Shown in pieces: positions 1 through 13,227 of a stretch of 64,000 nt of DNA (within the stretch, counting starts at the first letter, position 1; every line of letters begins with the position of its first letter). The DNA is taken from contig OX375872.1 of NCBI GenBank assembly GCA_947359465.1, forward strand, positions 128,127,337 through 128,191,336, given 5' to 3'. Both the position numbers and the translations under genes were made by a program. This DNA comes from Metellina segmentata. Its lineage: Eukaryota; Arthropoda; Arachnida; Araneae; Tetragnathidae. The notes under the pieces are model-generated. The model did no database searches. It was not told where the DNA came from and was given only the letters and a program-made list of their open reading frames with translations.

Positions 1-1636
1 AACAGTTCCAAATTAGCGATTGGAAAATAAGTCTTTTCCAAAATTAGTGAAGTGTCGTTTTTGGTTAGAATCGCTTTTAACTCTGAATCATTAGCTTGGG
101 CTGAAGCAAATTCTTGAAAATTTAATGGAGAAGAGATGGTGTCAATTTCTATGCGAGATAATGCATCAGCGGAGACGTTGTTAGTGCCTTTTGTATGGCG
201 GACATCTGTTGAAAATTCAGAGATATAGTCCAAATGACGGAGTTGTCTTGGCGAACACTTGTCTGGCTTCTGCTTGAAGGCGTAAATCAAAGGCTTTTGA
301 TCGTTGAAAATGATGAAATCACGACCTTCGAGCATATGTCTGAAGCGTTTGACGGATGTGTATATTGCTAATAGTTCTCTGTCATACGTGGACCAGTTCC
401 GTTGGCTTTTGGAAAGCATTTCAGATAGAAATGAAATAGGCTCCCAGGCATCTTTATTCAGCTGCATAAGAGTACCACCAACAGCTAAATAGCTTGCATC
501 GATCCAGACACTCAGCTTCGCTCCAGGTATCGGATGTTGCAGAAGAGTTGCACTTGCTAAGGCATTTTTAGCATCCGTAATTGATTGCTCTGCCACATCA
601 GTTCATTGAAGTAACTCATTAGGTTTGGTTACTGTAATTCGTTTAGACTTCTTTTTATTTTTGACGCCTTCTAAGAATTTATTTAAAGGGGCTAATATAT
701 GAGCTGCTTTGGGTACAAAACGTATGTAGAAATTAAATAATCCAAGGAAACGCCTTAATTGTGTGATAGTGGTTGGCTTTGTAAAATTGTTGATGCATTC
801 TACACGTTCTGGCAGAGGCTCAATACCCGATTCGGAAACTTTAAAACTTAAGAAATCAATGGAGGAGACTCCAAAAACGCATTTTGATTGTTTTAAAGTA
901 AGGCCATAATGTTGTATTCGTTCAAATAAAATCTGTAGATGTTCGATATGCTCTTCTGATGATCGAGAAGCCACTAATATGTCATCAACAAAAGCATAAA
1001 CGAAAGTGAGGTTTCGAGTTACTTCATTGATAAATCGTTGAAAAGTAGATGCGGCATTACATAGACCAAATTGCATGCGTAAGCTTTCGTATAAACCAAA
1101 TGTGTAATAATGGCAGTTTTATGAACATCCTCTGGATTTATAGGGATTTGATAATACGCTTTAATGAGATCTATGTGCGAAAAAATTTTGGTTCCATGGA
1201 GTTCAGAAGTAAAGTCTAAAATATTTGGTACACCGTAATTGTCTTTGATTGTTTGAGCATTAAGTGCTCGATAGTCACCAACAGGTCTCCATTCAGAGCT
1301 ATCTTTTTTCGGTACCATGTGCAAAGGAGATGCGTAATTGCTTTTCGAGGGGCGCATGTGGCCTAATTGGATCATTGTTTTGAATTCCTCATTAGCAATG
1401 TGTAAGCGGTCAGGTGCAAGTCTGCGGCCTTTGGCCCTTACGGGCGGACCAGTCGTGTTGAAGTAATGAACAACTGAATGTTTTATCTCCTGATCCGGGC
1501 GTGGAGGTCGTGTGATTTCTGTAAATTCCATTAACAATTTATGGTATACACTATTACCAGATACCGTTTTTACGGAATGGATGCTACTGTTGCGCATTAT
1601 ACCGTCAGTGTTTATGTTTGTTTGTGCATCATTCAA
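1..1636 (-). pseudogene. gypsy reverse transcriptase / RNase H, copy A (broken)
   Basis: Two frames together give an RT domain: 1019-1636 holds fingers and palm (DYRALNAQT, FSHIDL), and 603-1076 holds MQFGLCNAASTF, the catalytic FVDD box and the thumb. A two-base deletion near 1100 relative to copy B (aaaccaaatgtg versus aaaccaaagggtg) causes the frameshift. Positions 1-602 hold the RNase H start, with a stop near 600 (ttcattg; copy B has tccattg, a sense Trp). The domain would copy element RNA into DNA, but this copy cannot encode a continuous polyprotein. Confidence 0.85.
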
Positions 1637-2910
1637 TTTATGCTGTATAAATTTGGCACTAGGTTAAAATTGTACAGAAAATCGGCGCCTATTATGAGAG
1701 TGGACACATTTCCAACTAAAAATGTCCATGTGAATACGCGTCTCAAACCCAGATCTAAGGAGAGAGTTTGTGATGTGTATACATGGATGGGGGAAGTGTT
1801 TGCCGCGGAAAGAGTCATTTTCGAGCCATTTCTCCTTTGTAATTTTGATACGGGAATTATGGAACCGTCAGAACCTGTGTCGATTAAATACTGTATATTA
1901 GTACGTCTGTCGCGTACGAATAGGCGATGAGAATTTTTGGGCAAGGTGGTAGTCGCCTCTACACCAGGCCTCGGTCGTTTTTTTTTAAATTTGCAGGAAG
2001 GTGTGCATTTTTGGACCTTTTCGCCAAATTTAAAATGATACCAACATTGGTAGTGTTGGTTTTGGCTGGATCGCGATTTGCTGCGATTACCTCGCGCGTG
2101 ATGTTGCTTATTAAGACTACGGCTTCTGCCACGAGAAAGCTTATCTATACGCAGATTTAATTTTTCAATTTCTGCAAATAATCGATCTTCCATGGAAACT
2201 GAGGCAACTGAGCAAGCACTTACCGGCATCGGCGTCACTTCCAGTACTCGGTCGGCCACTTCTTCTGCTTTCTCGATCGTCAAAGGAGTTATGGCTGCAA
2301 GAATGGACTGTACTCGCGTTGGCAGATGCGTTTGAAAAAGTTCGAGCATGAGCTCGTCTGGCACTTGATGCGATTCGGCACGTCGCTTCATGATGCGGAG
2401 CAATTCAGTAGGCTTCCTGTCTCCTAATTGTTCGCCAGCTAAAAGTTTCCGAATTTCCTGGTGTGATGATTCGCCACTTCGGTTGATTAGTTCCCTTTTG
2501 ATATGTTGGTAAGGGTCGGTCGGATCCGGCTTCGTGATGATGTCGCGAACTGTCGACGCTGCTTCTGGAGGAAGGTTGGATGCAATGTAGTTAAACTTGG
2601 TACGATTGTCCGTTATTGGTTTGGGTACTCCTAATTCGAACGTACTCTCACACATGTGGAACCAAAGTGCAGGGTCGCTGAAGGACGGAATTTCCACCGC
2701 GCTGACGTCGGTCATTTTTAAGTCCAAGGCTTCACAGCACGTTGAAGAAAAATAATGGATAATTTTGAAAAATATATCCGGATTCAGGTATTGTGCGTTC
2801 TTTAATAGCGGGTCACCATTTGTGGTGTTCGTTGGTGTGCAATTAATACAACATGAATTAGAACACAATAATTTATTCCACGACGAAGAGAGACACAAGA
2901 CGAACAACAA
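1633..2910 (-). pseudogene. gypsy Gag-protease region, copy A
   Basis: The open frame reads through Gag and the aspartic protease. The likely Met (MTDVSAVEIP) is about 2715; the codons upstream run back into the LTR. Visible parts: an N-terminal helical Gag region, an Arg/Ser/Lys-rich basic stretch, a zinc finger spaced C-x2-H-x9-C-x3-C (CWYHFKFGEKVQKC..C) and the protease active site YLIDTGSDGS. Gag packages element RNA into particles and the protease cleaves the polyprotein. Copy B carries DVS where copy A has DGS after the catalytic DTG. The frame closes just after IIGADFLYNFN, where copy A has a one-base deletion relative to copy B; RT continues in another frame. Confidence 0.85.
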
Positions 2911-3071
2911 CCGAAAGGGAAAAGTTCAGAAGTAAGAATATTGATACGCGCTCCGTTCGCAATGCTTCGCGCATGCGCATTACAAACTTGCGCCGAGAGA
3001 GAAAGAGAGCGATATTACGCGAATCGTCTGCTTCTGACAAGAACAACGAATTTCAATTCGTTCTCTCCATA
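2821..3071 (-). repeat. gypsy 5' LTR, copy A (251 bp)
   Basis: Matches the two LTRs at 29053-29267 and 34913-35149, starting TGTGGTGTTCG on the plus strand. Its far end is CTCCATA instead of the CTCCACA expected for a TG..CA LTR, a point change. It is the longest of the three LTRs because it keeps two short stretches, around 2880-2900 and 2945-2965, that the 215-bp copy lacks. Confidence 0.85.
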
Positions 3072-5397
3072 CCTTTTTTAAGAAAATTACAAGCGTTTTT
3101 AAACTTGGAAGTAACATCGTTTCCACGTGTATGATTTAGAATTGACTTTCCAGTTCTATCATTTTCTGACTATCTGCCTTGATAAAATGGAATTGTTTTT
3201 CAAACCGACCACATACACAATTTAATTATTTATAACTTTCTGTTGGCTGCTTTTATTTTAATATACTATCAAATTCATGACTGTCGCTTGTAAACAATTT
3301 GTAAGTGTCAGAATATCACTTAATGACCATCAATTCATCATTAGCATTTTTCGCTTTTGAATTTTTAATACACCGCTTTGATTTTGTATGACTTAAGCGA
3401 CAATTAGTACATGAGCCTGGCAAAGCACTCTTGTTTCTATTTGTTAGATAATTATAATTTGCATTAAAATCTGATAATGTAAGGGATACTGGAGTACTCA
3501 GAGAACGAGCAATTGAGCAGGCTTTTTTTGCGATTTAAGAGATTGAAAATGGCATCAAAATTAATATGGCAAAAGGTACTAACCCAAGAGAAAATTCCTT
3601 TTACAGTTTCCATAATGCAAACAATAGGTCTGAAACATTCCAAACAACTTAAAAAATTTGATGCAACAAAATATTAAATTGTGTTTGAACATTCTCTTTT
3701 CTCGTATGATGCCGTCGTTATCAGACGGACAATCTATGAGATGCAATAAGGATTTATAGCGTCTCCTATTACGTTTTATGAGTGATTGCATGTTTCCAGT
3801 GTATTATTCAGAGGAAAAGTTATCTTGGGACATAACATCACGTTCTTTGTTTACAATCACATGATTTGATTGTTTTTTCTGCTTAAAATTCGAACTAACA
3901 CTATCTTCTATTCCTGAGACGTTACAAATTTCCAGAGAATTTCAAACTTACATCCTCACAAAAGGTACCCATTTCCAGTCCCGAATACAAAGGATTCTTC
4001 TCTACAGCACCTAAATTTTCATTTTCAACACACATCTCGAAAAATTAATGTATTGAATTTCATGGTCTGGAAGAAAGTTTTTTCAAGGCAATACATTTAT
4101 TTGGACAGCATCAAATATCTGCTCACTAGACTGCTTTTACTGGTTAGGAATAAGATACATATAGCTTTTGAAAGAAATGCGAGCAAAACTAAAGACAGGA
4201 CTGCTATTTAAAGCTGAGCTTTCCATACGATTTTAGCTTTTTAAAACGGTTTCTACTTTTTCTGGAAAAAAGAGAGGTTAATTGACAATATCTCTATTAT
4301 TGTATCTTAGATCTTTAATGAAGACTTGCATTTTTTAAACAAATCAATTGATCGATAAGAATTAGAGATTTTTTCAAACAGTTTTACATTATCTTCTCAG
4401 CCGAGGCTGCAGTACATAGGATCAGGTTAATTAATTCAATGCTCCTGAATTATATAGCAAGTCTTCCACAAGTAATAGATGGCATGCTTTATCGGATACA
4501 TGATCGCATGGGACACGTTCTTTCAAACACAGAAATATATTTGCGTAACACTCACTTCTAAAATGCTTAAGTCTTTTCATATGACACTTGAACATGTTTA
4601 CTTTCACACATTGTTAGATGATCTTCAGTTTACTTTTTATAATTAAAATATTTTATTCCTTAATTATTGGTGATGTTTCTGATCAAAGAACCAGAAAATT
4701 TTCCATCATGAATTTCGTTTCAAATCAATTTCAGTTAATCAAGTTTTCAAATAATGTGGCGTCACCCTTTAGAATTAATGACCACCGAGTCTTAATTGCA
4801 TGATGTCCTTTGTATTGTCAACAATCTTGGTCCTACAAGCAGAAACGTAGTCGTTTCGATGTCTTCTATGAAAGGCTCCAAAGTATTTTACTTCCCCTAC
4901 AGGACAGTCTTCTATATTTTCTTGAATTTTTGAACAACTTCAAACTCATTACCGTCAATGTTAGTCAATTCTTTCAATAGTTCCTGTTTCATGCTCTCTG
5001 TCCTCGAGTTCTGCTTTCCTTTGCTGATTCTCGTTCTTTCATCTCATTCGACTTCCTTTTGTTCTTTTTCTCTTCTGTTATCTTCAATCGTGACAGTACT
5101 TGGTCAGTTATAAGAACATCACCATATGTGTGAAGATTTAGTATATCAGTCTTCCTGCTCCCCAAGAACACGAAAAATGCAATTAAACGCAATTGAAACA
5201 TACTAAATACCATTAAATACAAAATTGCACGGAAAAATAGATTGGTTTTTCATCCAAATTGAACGAAACTATTTGCAAAGTTATGTTTACAAGTACCCCC
5301 ATCCCTTGAAAAATATGGGGTAATTGTAAACTTTCAAATGTAGATGCATTAAAGTTCCCTGAAGGAAAAGTCAATGATTTTCTGTTTGATAGAAACA
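3072..5397. other. No gene recognised
   Basis: AT-rich sequence between the gypsy LTR and the Tc1 element. Short open frames on both strands show no domain or motif I recognise, and the minus strand across 3600-4960 is full of stops. It may hold an old, unrecognisable transposon. Confidence 0.5.
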
Positions 5398-5399
5398 TA

Positions 5400-6799
5400 A
5401 CTGACCGTAGAAAAGAATTGGAACAACATATTTTTCAATATAGCATGCAAATAATATGAAATTTACAACATGCATTAGCGGAGGTGAGATATGCAAATGA
5501 TTAGAATTTCAGCGCAGACGCACATCACGCGCGCCTGTGGCGCCACTTCAAAGCGCTATTTAAGGCTTCGAGATTTCGATTATTTCAAGTACGGCAATTG
5601 TGTTTTTCTTGTGGTTTAAAAAAAAACGATCAATTATGCCTCGTAGAAAACAGCGATCATCTTTTGATCAGGTATCTGAGTTCGACAGAGGAAGGATAGT
5701 GGCCTACCTAGATTGTGGATTATCTTTCAGGGAAATCGGTTGTCGTGTTGGACGAAACCAAACAACTGTAATGCGGATATGTGATCGTTGGATACAGAAA
5801 AGTACGACGGACCGACGTGTTCGATCGCATCCACCTCAGTGCACCACTTCACGTGATGACAGGCATATTGTGCTGATGGCAGTGACGGATCGCTCAGCCA
5901 CATCACGAACCATAGCACAGCACATTCAGTCTGTAACGCATCATCCAGTGTCTGTGCGTACCATTTGACGCCGTTTACAGCAGAGGGGTCTGTACGGAAG
6001 ACGTCCATTGCTTCGTCTACCCTTGACCCAAAACCACAGACGTCTCCGCCACCAATGGTGCGATGAAAGAAGGATGTGGACGGCAGAATGGAATGAAATT
6101 GTCTTTACTGACTAGTCTCGCTTCTGTCTGCAACACTACGATGGTCGGATTCGAGTCTGGTATTCGAGTGGAGAGAGGATGCTGAACAGCTGAGTTATGC
6201 ACCACCACACTAGTCCTGCTCCGGGTATTATGGTATGGGGCGGTATTGGATATCACTCTCGCACTCCTCTAGTACTTTAAACAGCCAGCGCTACATCTCC
6301 GAGGTGTTGGAGCCAGTTGTCCTTCCTTACTTTCAGGGCTTGCCCACAGTCATATTTCAACAGGATAATGCGCGACCACACGTGGCACGCATTCTCCAAG
6401 GGTTCTTCGTCAATCGCCAGATTGAATTGCTTCCCTGGCCAGCTCGCTCTCCGGATCTTTCGCTGATGGAAAACATGTGGTCCATGGTTGCTCAACGATT
6501 GACCCAGATTACATCCCTAGCTGCCACACCAGATCAACTTTGGCAACGTGTGGAAGCTGCTTGGTCTACTGTATCCCTAGAACACATCCAAAGTCTCTTT
6601 GAATCAATGCCGAGGCGTGTGGCAGCGGTGATCTCCAACAATGGCGGCTACTCTGGCTACTGATTTTGGCAGAAACCATACTTCACTGAAGTCTATAAAT
6701 TTAATCATTTGATACTTGGTCAACATATTATCTACAAAATAAATTTTGTTGTGATATCTCTTGTCTTTCTTGGTGTTGCAATTTGAGTGGCCAGCAGTG
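5400..6799 (+). mobile_element. Tc1-type DNA transposon, degenerate
   Basis: The right end reads ..GGCCAGCAGTG followed by TA (6800-6801), the usual Tc1 terminus CACTGCTGGCC in inverse. The left end near 5400 (ACTGACC.., after a TA at 5398-5399) matches it only loosely, so the left boundary is approximate. The internal transposase is on the plus strand. Confidence 0.8.
5636..6663 (+). pseudogene. Tc1-like transposase (DD34E), broken
   Basis: A cut-and-paste transposase. The Met is at 5636 (MPRRKQRSSFDQ); an upstream in-frame Met at 5600 leads through a Lys-rich stretch and is less likely. The N-terminal half has the paired helix-turn-helix DNA-binding region (FDRGRIVAYLDCGLSFREIG). A TGA at 5966 replaces what is normally an Arg codon. 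The first catalytic Asp follows in VFTD, immediately followed by a TAG. A frameshift lies before 6235. The C-terminal half keeps the second Asp (FQQDNARPHVA) and the Glu (SPDLSLMENMW), ending NNGGYSGY at 6663. At least two stops and one frameshift make it inactive. It resembles a family I recall from Trichonephila. Confidence 0.9.
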
Positions 6800-6801
6800 T
6801 A

Positions 6802-7711
6802 TTATGGAGTGCAGCAGAAAATGCAACACACAGCAAGTTTAAGACCCAAACTTTTCAACCACAATTTTTTCATCTAAATAGATTGCTATCAGATGTGGTA
6901 CAAACAAATACGGGATCACCATATTATATCGTCAGGGTTGCCAGTTTCATATTTCACAACTTTTTAGTTTCTCGGAGTCCCACGTGATCACCTGTATAGG
7001 TTGTTTACAATTACCCCTCGTGACCCTAATACAGTTATAATGGTTGACTGGTGTTTCATTTCATATTGCATGATCGATGCAACACGAATGGATAAGAAAT
7101 TTGATACTTTGCCATTTTTGCCGTAATTAGAATTACATTACTTTTTGTTAATCGGCAATGAATGTGGAGTTTTTTTTTAATAATTAGAGGCTTCTTGTGA
7201 TTCCAAATAATCTGCGCATTTGACATGAATGCATTCATATAGTTTATATGGCTCAGGATAAGATATTTATTTGAATTTAAAATCAAACATTGCTGCAATG
7301 GCTGAAAATGAAATACGTTTCTACCCACATCGTACAAGTTCATTTCACACACTGACTGGACCCTTGAAAGGTTACATGGACCTTAAGACATTTCACGTAT
7401 AACTTTATGTAAGATTTCTTGCATGAAAGAAAAGTCATGCTCAAATTTTCTTTATTGCATCATACTTTACATATTTATGTGGGATTTGGCAAGTTAAACA
7501 AATAAAATGTGCAGCTTTTTTTTCCGAGCAAAACACCTTTTTACCAAGATCATTGGATTAGTTATTTTACCAACATCTCTATTAGGATTGCTGGAAAAGA
7601 TACGTTGTGTCTGAAAAGAACTATCTTTATTTATAGCCAACTCTTTTTTAAAGTAATTATTTGCAAAGACTTACACATTTTTGTTACTACTATCATCTTC
7701 GATTCTTATAT
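6802..7711. other. No gene recognised
   Basis: AT-rich spacer between the Tc1 element and the inverted-repeat element. Short open frames have no recognisable motif. Confidence 0.5.
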
Positions 7712-8757
7712 TAGTACGGCTGATATGTGAAATAATTGTGCCTTTAATGATAGAAGCATAGAACTTTGGGTACATATACTACATTTATGAAGATTTGATT
7801 TAGGATATGAGACCATCTCAGATTTCGCCTATGGCAGTAATGGCGGACATTCAAAATGGCGGCTTCGGAACATTTTGTATGCTCCTTTTAAATGTTATTT
7901 GATGTAGTTAAATGACAGCTATTAAAACAATGGCGAGTAATTGGTGTTTTTGCATGTACTTAGCTATTTTTAATAATACATACCTTATTTTATGTATATA
8001 TTCTATTTATAACAAAATGGCGGACATTCAAAATGGCAGTCTCTGAGTTTATTTTATATGCTCCATTTTTACTGTCATTTGGTGATGTTAATACGCGTAT
8101 TAAATGTGATTTTGCATGAATTGATGCTATAAACATGCGTGCATGTCATAATTAGATTTTCATATAAATTATTAATTACATAAATTAATATTTTCATATG
8201 AACTTTTTTCACAAGTGACACGATAAGAAGAAAAATAAGATAAAAATACGGATGTAGTGCATACGCTGATTAATTCATTCAATACTGATACATCTGGACA
8301 ATTAAAAAAACCAGAGTGGAACAAGTGTTTTATCTGTCAAGAAGACAGGTCTGAAGTTCTTCGGTGTCCAGCAGACAGTAAGTAAAGCAGTAAGCGTGAA
8401 GAAAAGGGAACTGTTATAGGACAATTTCTGATTTACTTGTGGGGTTTAGTATTTCAGTGTGTTTATGAAGGATAATGAATCCGGAACGTCTCGATGATGC
8501 AGAAGTGGTCGAGGCAACATTGGTACAACATAAAGCACAGTTTCACGAATCATGTAGATTGCAGTTCAATAAGACAAAACTTCAAAGAGCTCAGAAATTA
8601 AGATAGAACCTGCGGATAATGCAAATAGTTCTACGAAATTCACCACCAGAATGTTTTGGTAAATAGTTCAGTGAATTCAAAAACAAATTTTTTGTGTGTG
8701 ACCAGCCTGCTCAAGCTGGAAGTTCATTATGTACTGCATCTACATTAGGCCTGGATG
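7712..8757 (+). repeat. Left arm of long inverted repeat
   Basis: Matches 21874-22923 in inverse orientation. Shared landmarks include CCTTTAATGATAGAAG, AATGGCGGACATTCAAAATGG and CTTAGCTATTTTTAATAAT. The first about 550 bases are non-coding; from about 8300 coding sequence begins. The arm continues beyond hAT-1 at 12047. Confidence 0.8.
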
Positions 8758-11700
8758 CAGTGGCGTATATAGGAGTTTATTTTGGGAGGGGCCAAATATT
8801 CTCTAAAGCAATTTAGTATACATCGTACAAATGTATTAATTTTGGGGGAAGCAAACATTCGAAAGCTATTTAGGACTTCAGGATATCAATTTGAATAAAT
8901 GATAACAATTCAATATAATTCCAACAACAATTTGAAATTCTCAAATTGTTTAAAATTTTTTTCTAAAAATAGGTAGTTATGTATTTTAACTAATGTCAGT
9001 GTATATAATAATGACTTAAAACCTGCATGGATATTAAAAGGAATAGGTCAGACACGGGTAAAAAAAAAAGACAGTTTAAATGTATTTTTAGAAATTGAGA
9101 ATTATAATTTTAAATATTGTTTTTATAGTGAAATATAAATTTCTTTAATTGGAAAAAAGTAACTTGTTTACTTATTTAAAATATTCTATAATCCGTTCTT
9201 ATATAAAGGGGGGCCCACTCTTAAAGTTGATGGATAGGTAATTTACTTTTAATTACTATCTCAATAGAAATTTCTTTGCTTAATGTATGAGTATCTGGAT
9301 CTTAGTTTACTAATCATGACTGATAAAACTAAAACACCGAATAAAAATTAATTTTTTTTTTTTAATTGATAACTTTTTTTTATATCTAAAACGTGTCAAA
9401 TATAGTTTTTTCCTTTCCAAAATTTTTTGTTAGTGAAAATATGCATATATAACGAATGGTTAAGAATTTAGTAAAGACATTATCAGTCAAGGTTAAGAGT
9501 GGACACCCTGTAAAATGACAAAAATTGCTGAGAACTTTACAAAACAAAATCTGTATTTCTTGGTGAACTGACAAACTTATCAAGAACTGCTTCGTCTGTT
9601 ATTTTAATATCTCTGTGAATTGAAAGCAGCGCCAATCCATATAATCTCATTTCTGAAGTCGCATTTCGTAAATAAGTCTTCAGTCTCTGCAAACTTGAGA
9701 AACTCCTTTCCGCGGTCGCAACAGAGACTGAAAGAACCGCCAATGCAAAACGCTCTTTCAGGGAATTGCAGAGATCATCAAGAAAAAGTATATAAACGGC
9801 TCTCCTATAATATTCTTCTGCTGAGCAGTAAGGGATGTTGCTCCTTACATTTTGAAGGCGGCAAGTTCTAGGAACTTCTTATCTTATCTTTATTTTTTCA
9901 GCAAATTCCTTTATTTCACTGTACAGAGTTCAAAATTTTCATCGGCATCAGTCCTTTTGTTTCATGCCAGTTCCAACACATTTGATACATTCTCATTGCT
10001 TCCGAGAGGTCAATATATTTTTCTTGACAGTTTTTCTGATAAATTTGGGGTTATGGCGAGCATACTGCTCAAAACAAAAAGGTTGACGAGAAACTGAAAC
10101 TGGGTTATTGAACTTATTAACCCATATGCCCTATAGGAGGAATTACTTCCCTCGTTTTCAAGTTCTATGAGAGCAAGAATTATGGGTTGCATCAAATTTT
10201 TGAATACCAAAACAGAATCATGTCTTTCGACCTAGCGAGTTTCGCATAAAGAAATTAGTTTCTTTTTTTCTGTTCATGGCAGCAATTTAAAATCACTGAC
10301 TTTAATATCGCCGTTCTTTTGGCCGATGAATGAAAACACCCACAAACTTCTTTAATGACCCCCACAAAGTTTCCTATAGAAGGAATATTACACGAATCAG
10401 AAAGGCATAAGTTTAGAGTACGAGAAGAACAATGTGTATATACAGCTAATGGAAATTTTTCCTTAATACAAGCGTGTACTCCTCTAAATTACATTACCGT
10501 AGCTCAATCATATCCTTGCCCTCTCAACTTATTTAAATCAGGTCCTAAGCTTGATAAGTTTTCTAACACAGTTTTAAGCTAAGGCTGCACCTGTTACATC
10601 AAAGACAGGAACAAAAGCCAGGAAATCTTCTCTGATATTATTTAACTCATCATCGACGTATCGAACACAAAGAGAAAATTGTTCTATTTGGCTGATATCG
10701 GTGGTTTCATTAGCTAATACAGTATAAAAGGATGATTTACGAACATTATATATTATTTTTGATTGAATTAATTGGCCAAATGTATGAATCAGCTCATTTT
10801 GTATAACTGAGATCGTATACATGCTCTTCCCGCAAATGTTAGTGAGATGATCTATAAGATTGATATCTCCACTGTTGGCTTTATATCTCAGCAATGCTCG
10901 AAAATTTCGATCATTGCTTTCAGGTTTCTCCAAATTGATCCGCCCACTGTCAATATGGTCTCTTAGTGCTATTTGTTGTCTCCCACAAAATCGTATTGTT
11001 TGAACTATCGGTATTATTTTCTTTCTAATATTAATTGCATCAGTTTTCTTTGGGTGTTAATTTGAACTATAACACTTTCAGTTTTTTTGTTAACCATAGC
11101 CTTAATATTTTCGGCTGTTAAAACTGATTCTTTTTTGTGGTACGTGCAGTTTTCATGATTATTGAATACCTCTCTGGCTTTTTTCAAATTAGTAAAAGGC
11201 TTTGTGTCTAAAGCCCCTGGTAATTGATTATCTCCTATTCCAACAGATTCAGATGAAAAAAAAACACACAGTACTTACTAAACGATCCAGATTTTTCTTC
11301 GGAATATGTTAACCATTTGTAATCATCAAGCCGTTTAAATTGAAAGGATCTCTTGTAGTGTGAATCTGACGTATTGGGAAATTTCTATCCACTTTCAGGT
11401 TTCCAAATATTTTCAACAAAGGAAATTATTTCTTCATTTGTTAAAGATTTTAGAGATCTTTTATGATAATGATTCCCAATATCATAAATATTTTTCGTTA
11501 CTAAGCTTACTTTGCCAATTTGTTTGTCATTGGATCTTGGAGAATCTTCAGTGGGGGGGCTGCAGCTGATTGCGGTTCCATCAGTGTTATTTCGTCTTTT
11601 TATAAAGAAGTTTTGAATGGAGGATTGACTTTTCACCGATGCCCAAGGGGTTGTTTGGGAAGCTAGACAGAGGGTCTCTTATCTCGCAAAGTCGTAAAAC

Positions 11701-12046
11701 TGTCAGGGATGTCCATTGGATTCTGCGGGCAGCGGAGGGAGAAAATGTTCTCTGTTGAGTTGCACTCTCACAACCATGTGGTCACAGCACATCTTTCATC
11801 AACCATCATAAATTTTGGTGATCCCTGTGTCCAGCCCACTGTGTTTACTTTACCCAGGAAAGGAAATAGCTTCTCTGTCCAGTTTTAAATGTGTCCAATT
11901 AATAACATTTTTTAAGAAAATTGTTTTCGCCAGAAATACAATTTAGATTTCAAAAAATTCAAAATAAAAAGTTATCATGATTGAACCTAGTCAAAATTTC
12001 GGGAGGGGCCCGGGCCCCCTCGGCCCCTCCCTTATATACGCCCCTG
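8758..12046 (-). mobile_element. hAT element 1, flanked by perfect 8-bp TSD
   Basis: The 8-bp target site CCTGGATG occurs at 8750-8757 and again at 12047-12054. The termini are CAGTGGCGTATATA on the left and, inverted, CAGGGGCGTATATA on the right, both followed by a G/C-rich GGGAGGGGCC block. This is the standard hAT layout. The transposase runs on the minus strand. The insertion splits the surrounding uncharacterised gene, so it is younger than that element. Confidence 0.93.
9537..11636 (-). pseudogene. hAT transposase, TTF-type finger / ZMYM-like, broken
   Basis: Segments on the minus strand follow the order of the ZMYM1-like hAT transposases. At 11385-11636 the N terminus (MKSQSSIQNFFIK) leads to a TTF-type finger region near 11150-11340 (YKWLTYSEE, CTYHKK). 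At 10574-10933 is the start of the catalytic core (LLRYKANSGD, LANETTDISQIEQFSL). At 9743-9880 are NIPYCSAEEYYRR remnants, and at 9537-9743 the C-terminal hAT dimerisation helix (SVATAERSFSSLQRLKTYL). The core reads LANETTDIS where relatives have ADETTDIS, so a likely catalytic Asp is Asn. Multiple frameshifts and missing core segments make it non-functional. Confidence 0.85.
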
Positions 12047-13227
12047 CCTGGATGTGTTCCTCACTGTGCGCTTAAACTGGAGAACAGGCTTTCTCTTGCG
12101 AAACTGAGTGTCGGAGATCTTATTGCATTAAATGCCTTGTATTATGTTCGATGCCTCGTATCATTATATAACAGATCAATAGACTAAAGAACATACAGGA
12201 AACTGAAATAGAACAAACTAACCATGGTATTGCATTTGCCGAACTTTTATCATACATGGAAGATGCTCGTAGTGACAATGAAATCACACCCATATTTAAA
12301 CTTGTTGATCTATGCAAACTGTACAGCATGAGGATGAAACAACAAGGTAGTGATCCTTCAGGGCCCATACATTCCACAAAACTAAAAAACAGAGTACTTG
12401 CATATTTTCCTGACATAAAGCACATAAGCAAGGTCGAGATGTGATGTTATTATTTAATAATGATGTTGGATTAGCTATGAAGAAAGCTTGTGAATACGGT
12501 GCAGATACTATAGTAACGCTATTCATCTTGCCAAAGCAGCAAATATAGTTAGAAGAGACATTTTTAAAATCAAAAACCTCTTCAATGGATTTGGAGAAAC
12601 CTGTCAGGAAGATTCCGTACCAACATCTCTTGTTAGTTGTAAAACACAGTCAAGTTTTTTAACCCCAACCTATCTTTACTGTTGCACAGTTACTAATGTA
12701 TAATAGTTTGGTGAGACGTCGGGAGTGTCATTCTGGAACAGTCTACAAGCACAATCGAGAACAAGAAACACATTTGCCTATATACTTAGCTATTTTAATT
12801 CATAAAAAGAACTCACAAGCGTGAACTAGTTGAAGATCTTTACGAGCTCGGATTTAGCATATCTTAAGAGCGAGTGCTAGACCTTTCATCAGAACTAGGA
12901 ATTGAAATATGTCATCTGTATCACTGGAAAATGCTGTCGTTCCTCTTCAGTTAAAAAGAGGGCTTTTCACAACTAGTACGGTTGATAATATTGACCACAA
13001 TCCAAGTTCTACTACGGCTCACGATTCTTTCCATGGTACAGGAATATCTCTATTTCAACATCCAGATGGTAATTTTAGAGGAACCTATTGAAATAAAAGT
13101 TCAAGTACTTTTGAAGAGAAAGCAACTAAACATCTTCCTGAAAGCTACACAAGTGTTACCCCTGTGCCTGCTATTAGAACTGACTGTCCTTTGCCAACAG
13201 TACAAGAAATCTTCGTTGACTACCAAG

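Larger units (their letters stand above)
1..3071 (-). mobile_element. Ty3/gypsy LTR retrotransposon, copy A, cut by window edge
   Basis: Minus-strand element with an LTR (2821-3071), a primer-binding-site-like stretch, then gag, protease, reverse transcriptase and the start of RNase H, running off the left edge. Position 1 matches about position 32121 of the full copy at 29053-35149, so about 2.8 kb of the two copies can be compared, and they are nearly identical. The CHCC Gag finger and a TGGTGACCCG primer site point to the CsRn1/Kabuki lineage. Copy A keeps gag-protease in one frame but has frameshifts before and inside the RT. The 3' part lies outside the window. Confidence 0.93.

Noticed and set aside
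1541..1930. Plus-strand open frame of about 130 codons (also at 33731-34054)
   Set aside because: It is the complementary strand of the gypsy protease/RT junction; both copies share it because the element is repeated.
8758..8800. 8758 terminus as the outer end of the whole 15-kb block
   Set aside because: The matching TSD at 12047 shows it bounds only hAT-1; the outer block starts at 7712.
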